In this document: piece after piece, positions 36,636 to 47,425 of the stretch
How the letters are laid out: each line of letters begins with the position of its first letter
How positions within the stretch are numbered: the stretch's first letter is position 1
Source: Davidsoniella eucalypti
Lineage: Eukaryota > Ascomycota > Sordariomycetes > Microascales > Ceratocystidaceae
Reading direction: 5' to 3'
Assembly (NCBI GenBank): GCA_004009845.1
Contig: RMBW01000095.1
Location: forward strand, 1 to 64,000
Length of the DNA: 64,000 bases
The notes under the pieces: model-generated
Databases searched by the model: none
Told to the model about the DNA's origin: nothing
What the model saw: the letters and a program-made list of their open reading frames with translations, nothing else
Translations under genes and position numbers: made by a program

Positions 36636-39515
36636 GATCGTGCTTGCGTCGACTGACGCAGGCAGGCAGAAATCTCTGAGTCGAGGGACAGTCGTTGTAG
36701 GAGTCGAATCGGTTGCTATCAACAAACGGACCTGGTTATGGCGGCGGAGGTCACGATTTCCGGTAACTTAAGGGAAAAGAAAGAATCTAAGGCACGGGAC
36801 AAGTACAAGACGATATCAGCTTAAACTGCAAATCAAATCGGACACAATGGCGTTCAGGGCAGCGAACATAGCACTACTAGTTTGGTTATATGAAATGCGC
36901 GATGGTTGTGGAATGCGCCGTCGTCTTCCCTAGGCTTTGTATAGTGCAGATGCAGGCAAATGCAGATGCAGCAGCAGCTGCTGCTGACCGCCAAACAAGC
37001 AGGCAAGTCGAAGTAGACTCAGCTGCAGCTCGGCAGAGCCAGGAGGAGTTCGATCGGTAGGCTATTATTGGGCTTACCTGGTGAATGGCGATGCTCTCGA
37101 TAGAATACAAGCTGTAGGTAGTAAGACGAAAAGAAAGAGAAAAGAACGAAGGGCAATAACGAATAGAAGAGAAAGCAAATGAATGTAATGGATCAGAGGG
37201 CAAAAATAAATCAAGAAAACAGCGTCAACGATGTGATATCGAGATTAAGAGAAAGGTAGAGGAATGCAGGATAATAAACAACAAGACCAGGCCCAAAACG
37301 GCGCCCTTGTAGAACAACACAGCAATAACAACAAAAACAATAGAAATAGCAATATGGTAGCTATCGCTATAGTGGCGATGGATGGCAATAGCGATGACGG
37401 CTGTTATTGGCGTGAAGTCTATGCAGGTGAGCAATGCAGAGCGAGCTTAAGTGAGGGGAAGAAGATCACGGAACAGAGAGAAAGAGGAGAATAAGAAGCG
37501 AACCGAAGAAGGACCTGGACAGGATACGAAAATGCTTTTCAAATGAAAGAATAAAGACGATTCTGCTGTTTTTTGCCTCTTTTTTCCTGTGTTGCTTGCA
37601 CGGTAGGTGCGTTTTTTGGTGGTGACGATTTTTGCTAAAGAAGGTGCAGGGACCGCTGCTCATTGGCGCATTCGGCGCCGGGATGTAAACAAACAGCTTT
37701 TCCCACTATACATGTACAAGGCTCTATAAGGACGGCTATACAAGGGTCTTCTTGGTTTCTGTTCTCTTCGCTACATCCCAGTCAGCACAACAAAGCCGCT
37801 TTTCGTTGCCTGTAGCAACGGCGAGACCATCAACTCCTGGCTTCTCAAACGCTCCCCTCCTCGCCCAAGTCATCAATAAACAACAGATACTAAAGCAAAG
37901 ACTATAGAACAAACCGCAAAAAACGCATCTGGGCAACGGGTCGAGAGCTGATTTACCGCCCCTGATTGGACAGCAGGGCTTAAATCTGGTGCAGCCCGGA
38001 AGAGATAGTTGCATCCTCTGACTTGTTCTCTGATTTATCTTCTTATTTATCCTCACTCAGCTTCTTAACTTATCCTGACTGATGTGTCCCAACTTGGTTC
38101 GCTAGGATATAGTGACCTCAGACGCAACTCGATCTTTGATTGGGTTCATGCGCCCAAGTCTAATTTGTGTTGTATATATGCATATATGCATGCATACATA
38201 CATATCTTGTACCTACTATAACCCAAAGGAAATCAACAAACTGCAACAATAGTCTACACATGTCGCTATAACCCCAACCCTTATAATAACTAGATTCACT
38301 TTCTTTTTGACTACATCAACTAGTGGCGTCTCCATCGTTGCCGAACAACGTCAAACACGAAAAAGCCAATGTTGTGCGGTCGTGAAAACTAGACTTCACT
38401 CTAAAAAGAACAGAAAAAAACAAAGCTGCTCTTTTCTCAGCGCTTATCTCTGACCCGTCACAGGCCTCAAAATCTCAAGTCAACAAACTAGTTAAAAAAA
38501 GAACACCCCACTTTGCGTCGAGGAGGCCAGCTCAAAACAAACATCCCGATTCAGAAATATGGATTTCCTATAGGGGCTTTTATTGTTTATATTTTGCCGT
38601 TTCTAGGCACGCGAGAACTAGTCACACCGACGTAACTAATCACACCCGGAACTGGAATGTATTCCATCATATGCACTCTGCACCATGTCTTGTGTTATCT
38701 CGTAGTCGCATGGTACTGCCCAACGTTCTTTCATGTATGATATTAGATTCTCTTTGTTCTCTGCTGCTCCAACAACCAAGCCCACGCTAGCGATCCCCAT
38801 CGCTCTATCAACTGCCGTTCCATTAACAGGTCTCTCCGAAGTTGCCGCTCAGCTCTAGTGCGACCTAGCGCATAAAACATCGTAATAAAAAACAACGCTA
38901 CAGGCTAGGCGCCCGGCATCTCGTCTGCGCCGGCTTCATGCGGCTTCGTCTTTTTGCCGGGTTAAAGCGCTTCATCATGTCGCCCTGTTTTGACTGGTCT
39001 TCTTCTTCGTCTTCGATGCTTCTTATGCAGCTTCTGTATACCATGCCTTGCTATTTCTTCTTTTTGACCCGTTGCTTGCTTGCTTCATGTTATATTGGCA
39101 CGGCGACTTGCATTAGAGACACATGCACAACGAACAGGGTTCATCAAACACACCGTCTGTGTACCTTACAGTAGGTGCATAACTGACTGTGTACTCATTA
39201 ATGATACAAACCCTACATGTGACTTGTGAGCTCCATCGATCTATCGCCATCCATGGGAACACTGCATAGCCTGGTAACCCGTTTGCACCAGATACACACA
39301 ATGGACATAAATAGATGTACATAGCCAATCACCACGGCAGCACGCCATTTCAATGCAGCCTCTCGCTGCTCAGCGATCGTGATGATGAATTAACGCTAGG
39401 CTCAAACGATAATTGGTGTAATACAGCCCACGGAACAAAGCAAAAACACAACGTAAAAAAGGAAATAAAGCCAGCAACGAAACATGAGATATTGAAGTAA
39501 AGACCCAATCGCTGT
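36636..39515. other. Intergenic between BUD4 and HIS6
   Basis: BUD4 upstream region and the 3' flank of HIS6. A GCAGCAGCAGCTGCTGCTG palindromic run lies near 36967. No protein-like frames, RNA genes or transposon parts recognised. Confidence 0.5.
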
Positions 39516-40749
39516 CTACTTTCCCTCCTGTGCTCTGTTCCACGCCACGCATTCATCGAGCTTGACACCCGAGCCACCAAAACAGTCCAAAGCACTGCCA
39601 ATTGTTAAATCGACTTTCCCTCCACTAATGCTCTTAACTAGCTCTAAATCGGCCAGACTACGGCCACCGCCCGCATATGTCACGGGGATAGAGCACCATT
39701 CCGCCAGTTTGGCCACTAGCTTTTCATCAATGCCCTTTTGAAGACCCTCGTTGTCGGCAGCGTGGATGAGGAACTCGGAGCAATATGGCTCCAGAGCTTT
39801 GATTGTTTCTACCAAGAACAGAGCATTGTTAGTAAGAAATTGAGATGAGAAGGGGATTTAGATTGAAACCCGATTAAAGGAAAAAAAGCCTGGATCAATG
39901 GAGAACTTCAAAGACCAAGTAAATACAGATTGCGTGTTGGACGTACTTTGGTTCACCTCCATGCTAGTTATGGTCTGCCACTTGTTCATGGCAACGTGCC
40001 AGCTGTCTTCACCAGTGCAGCGGCAGCTTAGATCGATGACAAGCTTGGTCTTGTCATTTCCCAGAGCAGCCAGAACACCATCGAGCCTGGGTTTGCTAAA
40101 TTCTCCCTCAGGGAAGAGGTAGCTTGTGATGATGACCTACAATGCAGGTTTTTTTTTCATTGGGTTTTTATGTTAGCCGATTTGATCCTGAGCACTCTCC
40201 CTCGCCTACAATATGTCGTCAAGGGAGACTAGGTTGGGCCGTAGGACGAAGGGAAATATATGTAGGCATGAGGTAGATGAACTGGGGGTCCTCAACTACG
40301 GTAACAGCCAATTTGTTCAAAAACCTTGGGCGTCCTGTATAGATTTTCCATCTCCCTCTCTACCCTCTTCGAGGAACTCAAGTCTTGTGACCTATTTCTC
40401 AATGAAATAGGCTAGAGGAATAATAATGAAGGGAATACAGCAAACTGACCTTTTCAGCACCATAATCTATCCATTCTTGTGCATTCTTATCCGTGATACC
40501 TCCACCAACCTGTAGTCCTCCAGACCACGCCGCCAATGATTCTTTCGCCGCCTCTGTGTTGTTCGGCCCCAGCATGATGACATGCGCACCGGCTAGACCA
40601 TTGTCCCTATAAAGCTTAGAGAAGTACGCCGGCGGATGCGGCGATACGAAGTTGGTCTTCAAAGAGCTGGAGGTACTATCGAGAGTGCCGCCGACGATTT
40701 GCTTGACCTGGCCGGCGTGGAGATCGATACAAGGCCTGAAGCGAGTCAT
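39516..40749 (-). CDS. HIS6: Phosphoribosylformimino-5-aminoimidazole carboxamide ribotide isomerase (ProFAR isomerase)
   Basis: Fourth step of histidine synthesis: an Amadori rearrangement of ProFAR to PRFAR in a TIM barrel. Exons 40749-40450, 40136-39947 and 39808-39516 give 260 residues, the usual length for eukaryotic His6 (yeast 261). The N terminus [21 protein letters not shown] carries the catalytic Asp of strand 1 (CIDLHAG). LQVGGGIT is the phosphate-binding loop and KLVIDLSCR holds the second catalytic Asp. [11 protein letters not shown] and [13 protein letters not shown] are the later barrel strands with the second phosphate site. Introns are GT..AG (313 and 138 bp). The gene is complete. 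Confidence 0.95.
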
Positions 40750-43090
40750 CTCATATGAGAAGGAGGTAAGATAACTAAATGGGGTTTACTGAATGGAGTA
40801 AGGGTTGCTGAGCTCGAAATAATCCTATGTATATCGCGACTTTTCCGATTGGTGACATCGGTCCTCCGGCATTTTGATGAAAAAGACCGAATAGACACCG
40901 AGAACGGAAACGATAAAGTGGGTCATGTATGACTGTCGCGACTAGGGTTTCTCATTATGGATTTGTGTAAACCCTAAGATATTGTACTTGTGTAAGTTAA
41001 GTAGAAGATGCATTGAGATCTCAATAATGGCGTGCGGATTATGAGAATATTTTAGGAATGCTGTAAAGATGCATTATAATAACGTGTTTGATTTATGCCA
41101 TCACTACAAAATAACAACATATGAAGCTAGGTGGCTTTTAAAGCCAAGTTCCAGCCCATATAACTTCTCAGGCATTGATGAAATATTTACTCCGTTTTGG
41201 CGAGTCTACGAGCCAAAATTCCAAGATTTTGTTGTTTGTAATCAACAATCAGGTGATATGATAAAAAAGAAACTTGCGAGATATATATATCTATACGCAC
41301 ATAGCAGAGTGATCACGTGTATTTCAGATACTGATATTCTACATATTTGTGAGGATTCTTACCTTATGACGCCCAGTGTACATAAATTTAGACATGATCC
41401 GGAGGGGCCACATCTAGGCAGAAGTATAGAATGACAGGGGATGGAGACCAACTGGTATACCCATACACATATACTATGTGGCAATTGTGGGGGAAGATAT
41501 ATGGAAGCCTAGCGTTGGTGTACCTTTTTCGTATCCTTCCGAGCAAGACGGTGTGAGTTGGGTTTTGTCGCTAATGTTCAATGCTGAAAATATGGTCCTG
41601 AAGATGGAAGGGCATCGTAAGAGTGTAAATGCGTAAAAATGTGTGCGAAGATGAGCGAGAGACGGCTCATATATAGTCACTCGGCCAGAGTAAAAGAGCA
41701 TGTACGGCTATCAGCGTTTCCACATCTGGCTAGACACGCAAAAGGGCTTTAAGCTTGATATGTTCGCGACTAACGAGACTTTTCAGTGATCGATGGAAGA
41801 TGATAGGACGGCGAGTAGCACATGTTTCAAGATGTGGGCGTAGAGATACGCGTCCATTCGAAAGAAAGGGAGTGTTCTAGGCAGAGATGTAGAGTTACCA
41901 GATCATCTGTTGATTGTTAAAGGTCGGATGTATGTATGTGTGTTTGCGTTCACGGTTGAACGTGATGCATGGTTAGGGAGGTTGTTAGGTAGTAGAATAA
42001 AAATAGAATATGTAGTCAGGACTTGTACATATGTACGTATGATAGACAGTGACGATAGTATGGCGATGAGTTTTGATATAAGACAGCAGCTAGACAGGAA
42101 CCTGAAAGACGAAGGTCGATCAATATATGAAGTGGTTTTAGGCAGATAGCAAAACAAGATCAATACAAGGTAAAGAAAGCCCCAGAAACGTTGCTCTCGG
42201 AGCGTGTATGAGGAGAGGCTTATTAAAAGATTATTAGACTTCTTTGGTCAATGCTTGTTAGTTGATGTCTAGGCAGCAGGATTTGAAAGATGCACTACTA
42301 AATGTAGTATTGGCAGGCTGCAGGGATCCGGTTTTCGCTGAACTGCAGCTCGGCAAGCGGCAAAAGAACCAAAAGAAAAGAAGATATTGTACACTAGGCA
42401 GTAGAGAAGGGCTGCCGCCTGAATTAAGCTCGTACAACGCGCCGCCTAAGCGAAGAAGAACAACGGGAAAACGCTGAATGGGATAGGGAGGTAGCTCTAG
42501 CGCCACACTAGAGTGGCTGGCGCCCCACATTTAGCGACCGTCGGGCCAATAGCTGGGTTGTCTGACTGCGACAAAGCCAAAAAAGGTGGGGCGCATGTGG
42601 CGCTTACGACAAACAGGCACAGGCCAAGGGTCTAAGGGATCTAGGCTAGGCAGCGACATAAAGAGCGCTGTGTCAAAATCCGAACTTAGTTCGTTAGTCG
42701 GGGCTGATCTTTTGGAGGTCGGAGCGACAAATCCATCCAATATTTACTTATTACTATAATCGTAAAAGCATTTCGAGAATTCCATCTGCTGCTCATCTAG
42801 TCTTTCTTTCTTTTTGAAATTTCCCAATTGGAAGCCATTTGCCATTTCTGCTTACTCAATATTGCTCTGGCTATTGATCAACAATCAATCGCTGCTATCA
42901 CATCATCCTCTATCATCACTGTCCATATCCTTATCTTCCCTTCACCACATCGTCTCTCTCCTTCTTCTGTCACCAATGTCCAGCCCATCTTAATAAATAC
43001 TGCCGATCCATATTCTTATCACCATATATCCGCCATATCATCACCATATATAGCAAAGTGGAAGCTTCACATATCTGTTCTTAGGCCAAT
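40750..43090. other. Divergent intergenic region between HIS6 and the HeLo-protease gene
   Basis: Shared upstream region of two genes read in opposite directions, about 2.3 kb. CTAGGGTTT (40942-40950) and AAACCCTAAG (40969-40978) lie about 200 bp upstream of HIS6. The 300 bp before the plus-strand gene are rich in CATCA/CCATAT repeats with pyrimidine runs, as in a leader. No Gcn4 site (TGACTC) was noticed near HIS6. No gene recognised. Confidence 0.5.
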
Positions 43091-46000
43091 ATGGCTGACT
43101 TCTACCGGAGCGGGGACTCTGTCCCCTTCCGCAACCGCCTATCCAACCTATATAACGACACCAAGCGGTCGACTGATTTCGTGATCAAGGACCCCGTCCA
43201 GAGCAGCGAAAACCCCGACATCAAGGCTCTCCATCGCCAGCTTCGTGTCCAGAAAGATCGACTTGTCAGCTGGGGCGTCGAATGGTCCAACCCTAACCAG
43301 AAGTCCGATCTCGATGAGGACCTATCCAAAGCTGGCCTGGCCGAGGTCGTCGGTAGTGTCATGTCCACAATCAAGGATATCCTAGACGAGGCCGAGCCCA
43401 TGTGGCAGAGCTCACGCCGTATGATTGGCGACGGTGCCTCGGCCCGGGCTATTGCTGCCGCTGGAGACAGCAAAACGCCCATCGTAGAGTGGGACAAGAC
43501 TCACTTCGAGAACCTAGTTTACGACCTTAAGACCTCTATCGACACTCTGTTCGACCTGTCTCGTGCGCGTGCTCTGGCGCCTCGGGCAGGTGGTCTTTCC
43601 TCTACATCTGCTAAAAGTCAGATCAACACTACACAGATCACACAGGACTGCGATAACAGACAGTTCGAATTGTCTCGCCTGAAGACGCCACAGCAGATCG
43701 ACCCCGCTAACCTGACGACATTGGAGTCGCTTCGTAGAGAATCAACTGCCATGGGGGCTTCTGCCTCATCGCTAAGCAATGGCATCGTATACATTAACAG
43801 CAAGGGCTTGACCGCGCTAAATGAGCCTAACGACAAGATGACCCTTAAGCCTGTCTTGCTTGAGTTTGCTCCCTTTTCACAACTCTATGTTGCGACCGGA
43901 ATGACACCGTCGCTAGACCACTTCGAGAAGCTCTACGCCGGCTTACAACGGCCGTCGCAGTCTGCTGGATCATGGTCTGGCGTGCCCCGGCTACTCGGCT
44001 ACTTCGAGGACATTCCCATGTCTCGCTTGGGTATCGTCTACCAGTTCCCCGAATCATTCACAGCCGTGAATTTTGAAAGTGATACGCACAACCCCGTCAG
44101 TAACCTTCGTACACTCAACGAACTGCTCTCACGGCCAGACTTTGAGCCGCCACTTGAGGCCAAGTTTAGACTTGCCCACAACCTGGCAAACACCGTCTTT
44201 GATATGCACTCACGTGATGTTACCCACGGCGCTGTGCTTGACACCAACATTTCTTTCAGCTCTTCGACTCATGGCTACGACATGTCTGTCAATGAAATTG
44301 ATCTTCGCCGTCCTATGATTTCGTCTTTCGAAATCTTCCCGTCTTGGTCAGACGTCAACATGATGGACCCCGTCATGTCGGGAACCAACCCTATCTATCG
44401 TCATCCTCTTGATCCGCGTGTAACACCTCACTCGCCCCTCGTTCAGTCTCCAGATCTCCGCGTGCTTGATTTGTACTCTCTTGCCGTTATGCTTTTGTCT
44501 ATTGGCATGTGGACCAAGCCCGAGAACCTGGTTGTAGAGGGTGCGCCTTCTATCCCCGAGTCCATCGTTGAACAATTGGCTATTCGCTGCGGCACACTTT
44601 TCATGAAGTCTGTTCAGACGCTCTGGTCTGCTGTTGACAAGGAGTTGGCTGGACAAACTACTGGAGTCGAGCTGTTGACTATGGTTCGGACTAAGGTCAT
44701 GGGCTATCTTGAGGCCTGCAGTGCCTTGGATGTCGACGGCGCCAACGAACCCGTACCAACACCAACAATTCCCGTTAGAAAATCAGCTCCACGCACTGAG
44801 GGTGCTCGGTTTGGATCTTACCGCGGCTCAGAGACTGCTCGCCAGAAGCAGATTGAAGCATTCGGACTATCTGCTGCAGAGAAAGCGATGGCCGACAGAC
44901 CACCTTTACCTAGTAAGCAATCTAACTCAAACCTTTTGACGTCATATTCTAACAATTCCCGTTTTTTAGCCCGCCTAACAAGCGAGTGGAAAACTGCGAG
45001 CGCTGCTCGACAGAAGCCGCTACCTGCGCCACCTGTGGCTGAAAAGGCCAAACTTCGCCTGTACAACCAAGTACAAGTGCCTCTGCCATCTACAGTGGTT
45101 GACACTTGGAACAATGTTCTCATGCACCAAATCAACCAAGCCCTCAAGCAATTCTATCGCAAGCATGCCGAGACTGTCGAGATTTCTCTCGAGTCTATGG
45201 GAATCTCACCAACGACTACCAAACCAACCGTTTTAATTGTGTGTTCGTCAGTTGCCAAGGTCAAGGCCATTTTGAAACGCAAGCTTGGTGACCTCTTTGA
45301 TCCTGGTTCCGGCATGGGCTTTGGTCTGAAAGTATGCAGTGGCAAACTCGTCCGTTCTCACCGGGGCGCACCGATTCGAAGCAACGCTGAAGACGGTGCC
45401 GACATCAGCACAGCTATGAATGGTGGTTACCAGGTATGTCCCAACAATGGCGCTAGCATTGGTGTCTGGACCGGCACCCGTCATCTTCCTCCTGTTAGCT
45501 TCGGTGGTCTTGTCATGGTTAATAACAAGTCATATGGCATGACGGTTCACCACATGCTTGATGACCCCGAACAAGCCTCTGACTTGGACAATTCGCCTGA
45601 CTTTGCAATTCCCTCCTCAGGACGGCCCAAGACAAGCAGCGACCAACCACCGAAGCCACCACCAAAACGAGCCTTTACACCGCCCATGGTTGAAGCACCT
45701 GCCGCCGACGAGCCAACTGTCCGCCGTAGTAGTGGACGTCGCAAACCCTTTAATTCCGCGTTCCCCAGCCGTAACTCTAGCCTACCAGTGCATCAGGTGC
45801 AACCACCGGCGGCTTCACCTCAATCTGCGCAACAACAGCCGTCATTGTTTGCCCCGTCTGGTCAGCAGCAACCGCAGGGCCGGCCGCGGCCAGCCTGGGA
45901 TCAATCGACGCCTAAGGCAGCACAGGGACCGACCGGCTATGGTAAAAACAGCGGCAACCAGGGCTACGACTTCAACGACAATGATTATGACGATAATTCC

Positions 46001-47032
46001 GGCGAAGACCCTGAACGCGCCAAGGCCGAGCTAGAGGCCGTGTATGCGGATCTTGCACAGGAGTTCCCTGATTCAGATGAAGACGGCTCCTCAGTAAGCT
46101 GCTCTGATGTCGATGATTATATGACAGACTCGGATGACGAGAGTATCAGTTTTTTGAACTACATGGAGCCTGGTGACAAACAAGGCATCGAAGCTGGGTT
46201 TGGCGATCGTTACATTGTTACTCAGCCAGCACGCGATGATGTCGGCGATAACTTCTACCCGTGTGATGACACTGCCGATGAAGACCATCTTCACACGTAT
46301 GGCCTAGGCGAAATCTTTGCTTCTAGTGGCATCCGTCGTCGCACCAAAGATGGCATGATCCATGAGATTGACTGGGCGTTGTTCGAATTCAACCCCAATC
46401 GACTGCCCACGGCTAACACCATCCCGCGCATCGAAACGGGCAAAAGCAAGTCGAATTCGGCACCTCTTCAGCCAACAACAGTAGCGGCTACATCAAATCT
46501 TCCTGGCTTGGAAGTTCAATGCATGGCGCGTACGTCTGGTCTACAGACAGGCAAGATTTTGCCGACGTTGACCAGCGTTAAAATATACGGCCGTTCTACG
46601 CCATCGCACAGTTATCAGGTCTCGCCTTTGCCCACCTCAGCATCCTCGTCTCCATCGAATACGAAGTCATTTCCTATCGGCTTACCGGGTGACTCTGGCG
46701 CCTGGGTTATTGACCGTCACCAGGGACTTGTCTGTGGTCACGTTCTGGCGTGGTCACAACGGCGCCAAGTCGCGTATATCTGCCCCATGGACGTGCTGTT
46801 ACTCGACATTGCAGACACGTTGGGAGCTGTGGAAATCGGACTTCCAGGCGGAAAGGCCCTTGTGCGGTTAATAGACGATCAGAACAACAGTAACGAACGT
46901 TTGGCTCAGCGGGCGCGTGAGGACCGCGAGAGGCGGCAGCTAGAAGAATATGAAGCGAGTATCCGTCTCGCAGAACAACTAGAAGGGTTGGACGTGAAAG
47001 AGAAGACGATGGGCTTCGTGCGTACGTTTTGA
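43091..47032 (+). CDS. HeLo-like domain + pseudokinase + trypsin-like serine protease
   Basis: 1313 residues as read, 1294 if the 57-nt intron at 44913-44969 is removed. Residues 1 to about 190 fit a HeLo-type helical domain (LRVQKDRLVSWGVEW at 51-65), but without the hydrophobic N-terminal helix usual there. About 245-560 is kinase-like yet lacks catalytic residues: E258-F-A260 where fungal relatives keep EWK, and H379-G in place of HRD; no DFG is seen. After a linker come a chymotrypsin-fold half (HH at 820-821 in YGMTVHHML), a disordered acidic, Gln/Pro-rich insert, D1094 in IDWALFEF and GDS1202G with a typical G-D-S-G-A context, so the triad looks intact. A charged coiled coil closes the protein. 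HeLo domains execute or control fungal cell death; the function here is inferred. Confidence 0.75.
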   Translation: MADFYRSGDSVPFRNRLSNLYNDTKRSTDFVIKDPVQSSENPDIKALHRQLRVQKDRLVSWGVEWSNPNQKSDLDEDLSKAGLAEVVGSVMSTIKDILDEAEPMWQSSRRMIGDGASARAIAAAGDSKTPIVEWDKTHFENLVYDLKTSIDTLFDLSRARALAPRAGGLSSTSAKSQINTTQITQDCDNRQFELSRLKTPQQIDPANLTTLESLRRESTAMGASASSLSNGIVYINSKGLTALNEPNDKMTLKPVLLEFAPFSQLYVATGMTPSLDHFEKLYAGLQRPSQSAGSWSGVPRLLGYFEDIPMSRLGIVYQFPESFTAVNFESDTHNPVSNLRTLNELLSRPDFEPPLEAKFRLAHNLANTVFDMHSRDVTHGAVLDTNISFSSSTHGYDMSVNEIDLRRPMISSFEIFPSWSDVNMMDPVMSGTNPIYRHPLDPRVTPHSPLVQSPDLRVLDLYSLAVMLLSIGMWTKPENLVVEGAPSIPESIVEQLAIRCGTLFMKSVQTLWSAVDKELAGQTTGVELLTMVRTKVMGYLEACSALDVDGANEPVPTPTIPVRKSAPRTEGARFGSYRGSETARQKQIEAFGLSAAEKAMADRPPLPSKQSNSNLLTSYSNNSRFLARLTSEWKTASAARQKPLPAPPVAEKAKLRLYNQVQVPLPSTVVDTWNNVLMHQINQALKQFYRKHAETVEISLESMGISPTTTKPTVLIVCSSVAKVKAILKRKLGDLFDPGSGMGFGLKVCSGKLVRSHRGAPIRSNAEDGADISTAMNGGYQVCPNNGASIGVWTGTRHLPPVSFGGLVMVNNKSYGMTVHHMLDDPEQASDLDNSPDFAIPSSGRPKTSSDQPPKPPPKRAFTPPMVEAPAADEPTVRRSSGRRKPFNSAFPSRNSSLPVHQVQPPAASPQSAQQQPSLFAPSGQQQPQGRPRPAWDQSTPKAAQGPTGYGKNSGNQGYDFNDNDYDDNSGEDPERAKAELEAVYADLAQEFPDSDEDGSSVSCSDVDDYMTDSDDESISFLNYMEPGDKQGIEAGFGDRYIVTQPARDDVGDNFYPCDDTADEDHLHTYGLGEIFASSGIRRRTKDGMIHEIDWALFEFNPNRLPTANTIPRIETGKSKSNSAPLQPTTVAATSNLPGLEVQCMARTSGLQTGKILPTLTSVKIYGRSTPSHSYQVSPLPTSASSSPSNTKSFPIGLPGDSGAWVIDRHQGLVCGHVLAWSQRRQVAYICPMDVLLLDIADTLGAVEIGLPGGKALVRLIDDQNNSNERLAQRAREDRERRQLEEYEASIRLAEQLEGLDVKEKTMGFVRTF
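44913..44969 (+). other. Probable 57-nt in-frame intron of the HeLo-protease gene
   Basis: GTAAGC donor, TTCTAAC branch site and TTTTTTAG acceptor in 57 nt, a multiple of three, with no stop in frame. Spliced, the protein reads PPLPTRLTSEW; retained, it gains 19 Ser/Asn/Leu-rich residues. The strong motifs suggest it is normally removed. Confidence 0.7.
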
Positions 47033-47425
47033 CTACGAATATGTGGGAGCTGGAGAAGTGGAGGAGTAGAAGGACATCTCTGGTCCTGTTCAGGGGATAC
47101 TAAAAAACATAACCTCTTGGTTGGATCTACATGTTGATGGGGGGCGGTTTACGACTCTATCTTACTTTCTTTTTATATTTTTCTTTATCTATCTTGGCGT
47201 TTTGGTTTGGGTGGGAAATGACGGGTTATGGGTATAAAACTCTGATACCTTTTTTATTGATATCACAGCACAGCACTTCTTTACTTTCTTATTCTTCTAG
47301 ATACTTCATCTAAGCTATGGAACGACATAGCAACGACATAATGTTTTTTTTCTTCAACTAGCGTTAAAAAATTGGATATATATTCATTCTTCTATCATTC
47401 AATCAATCTCCAAAGACTTATTTCT
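47033..47425. other. Convergent 3' region of two genes
   Basis: About 390 bp between the stop codons of the HeLo-protease gene (plus) and the CCDC25 homologue (minus). T-rich, probably both 3' UTRs and terminators; transcripts may overlap. No other feature seen. Confidence 0.6.
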
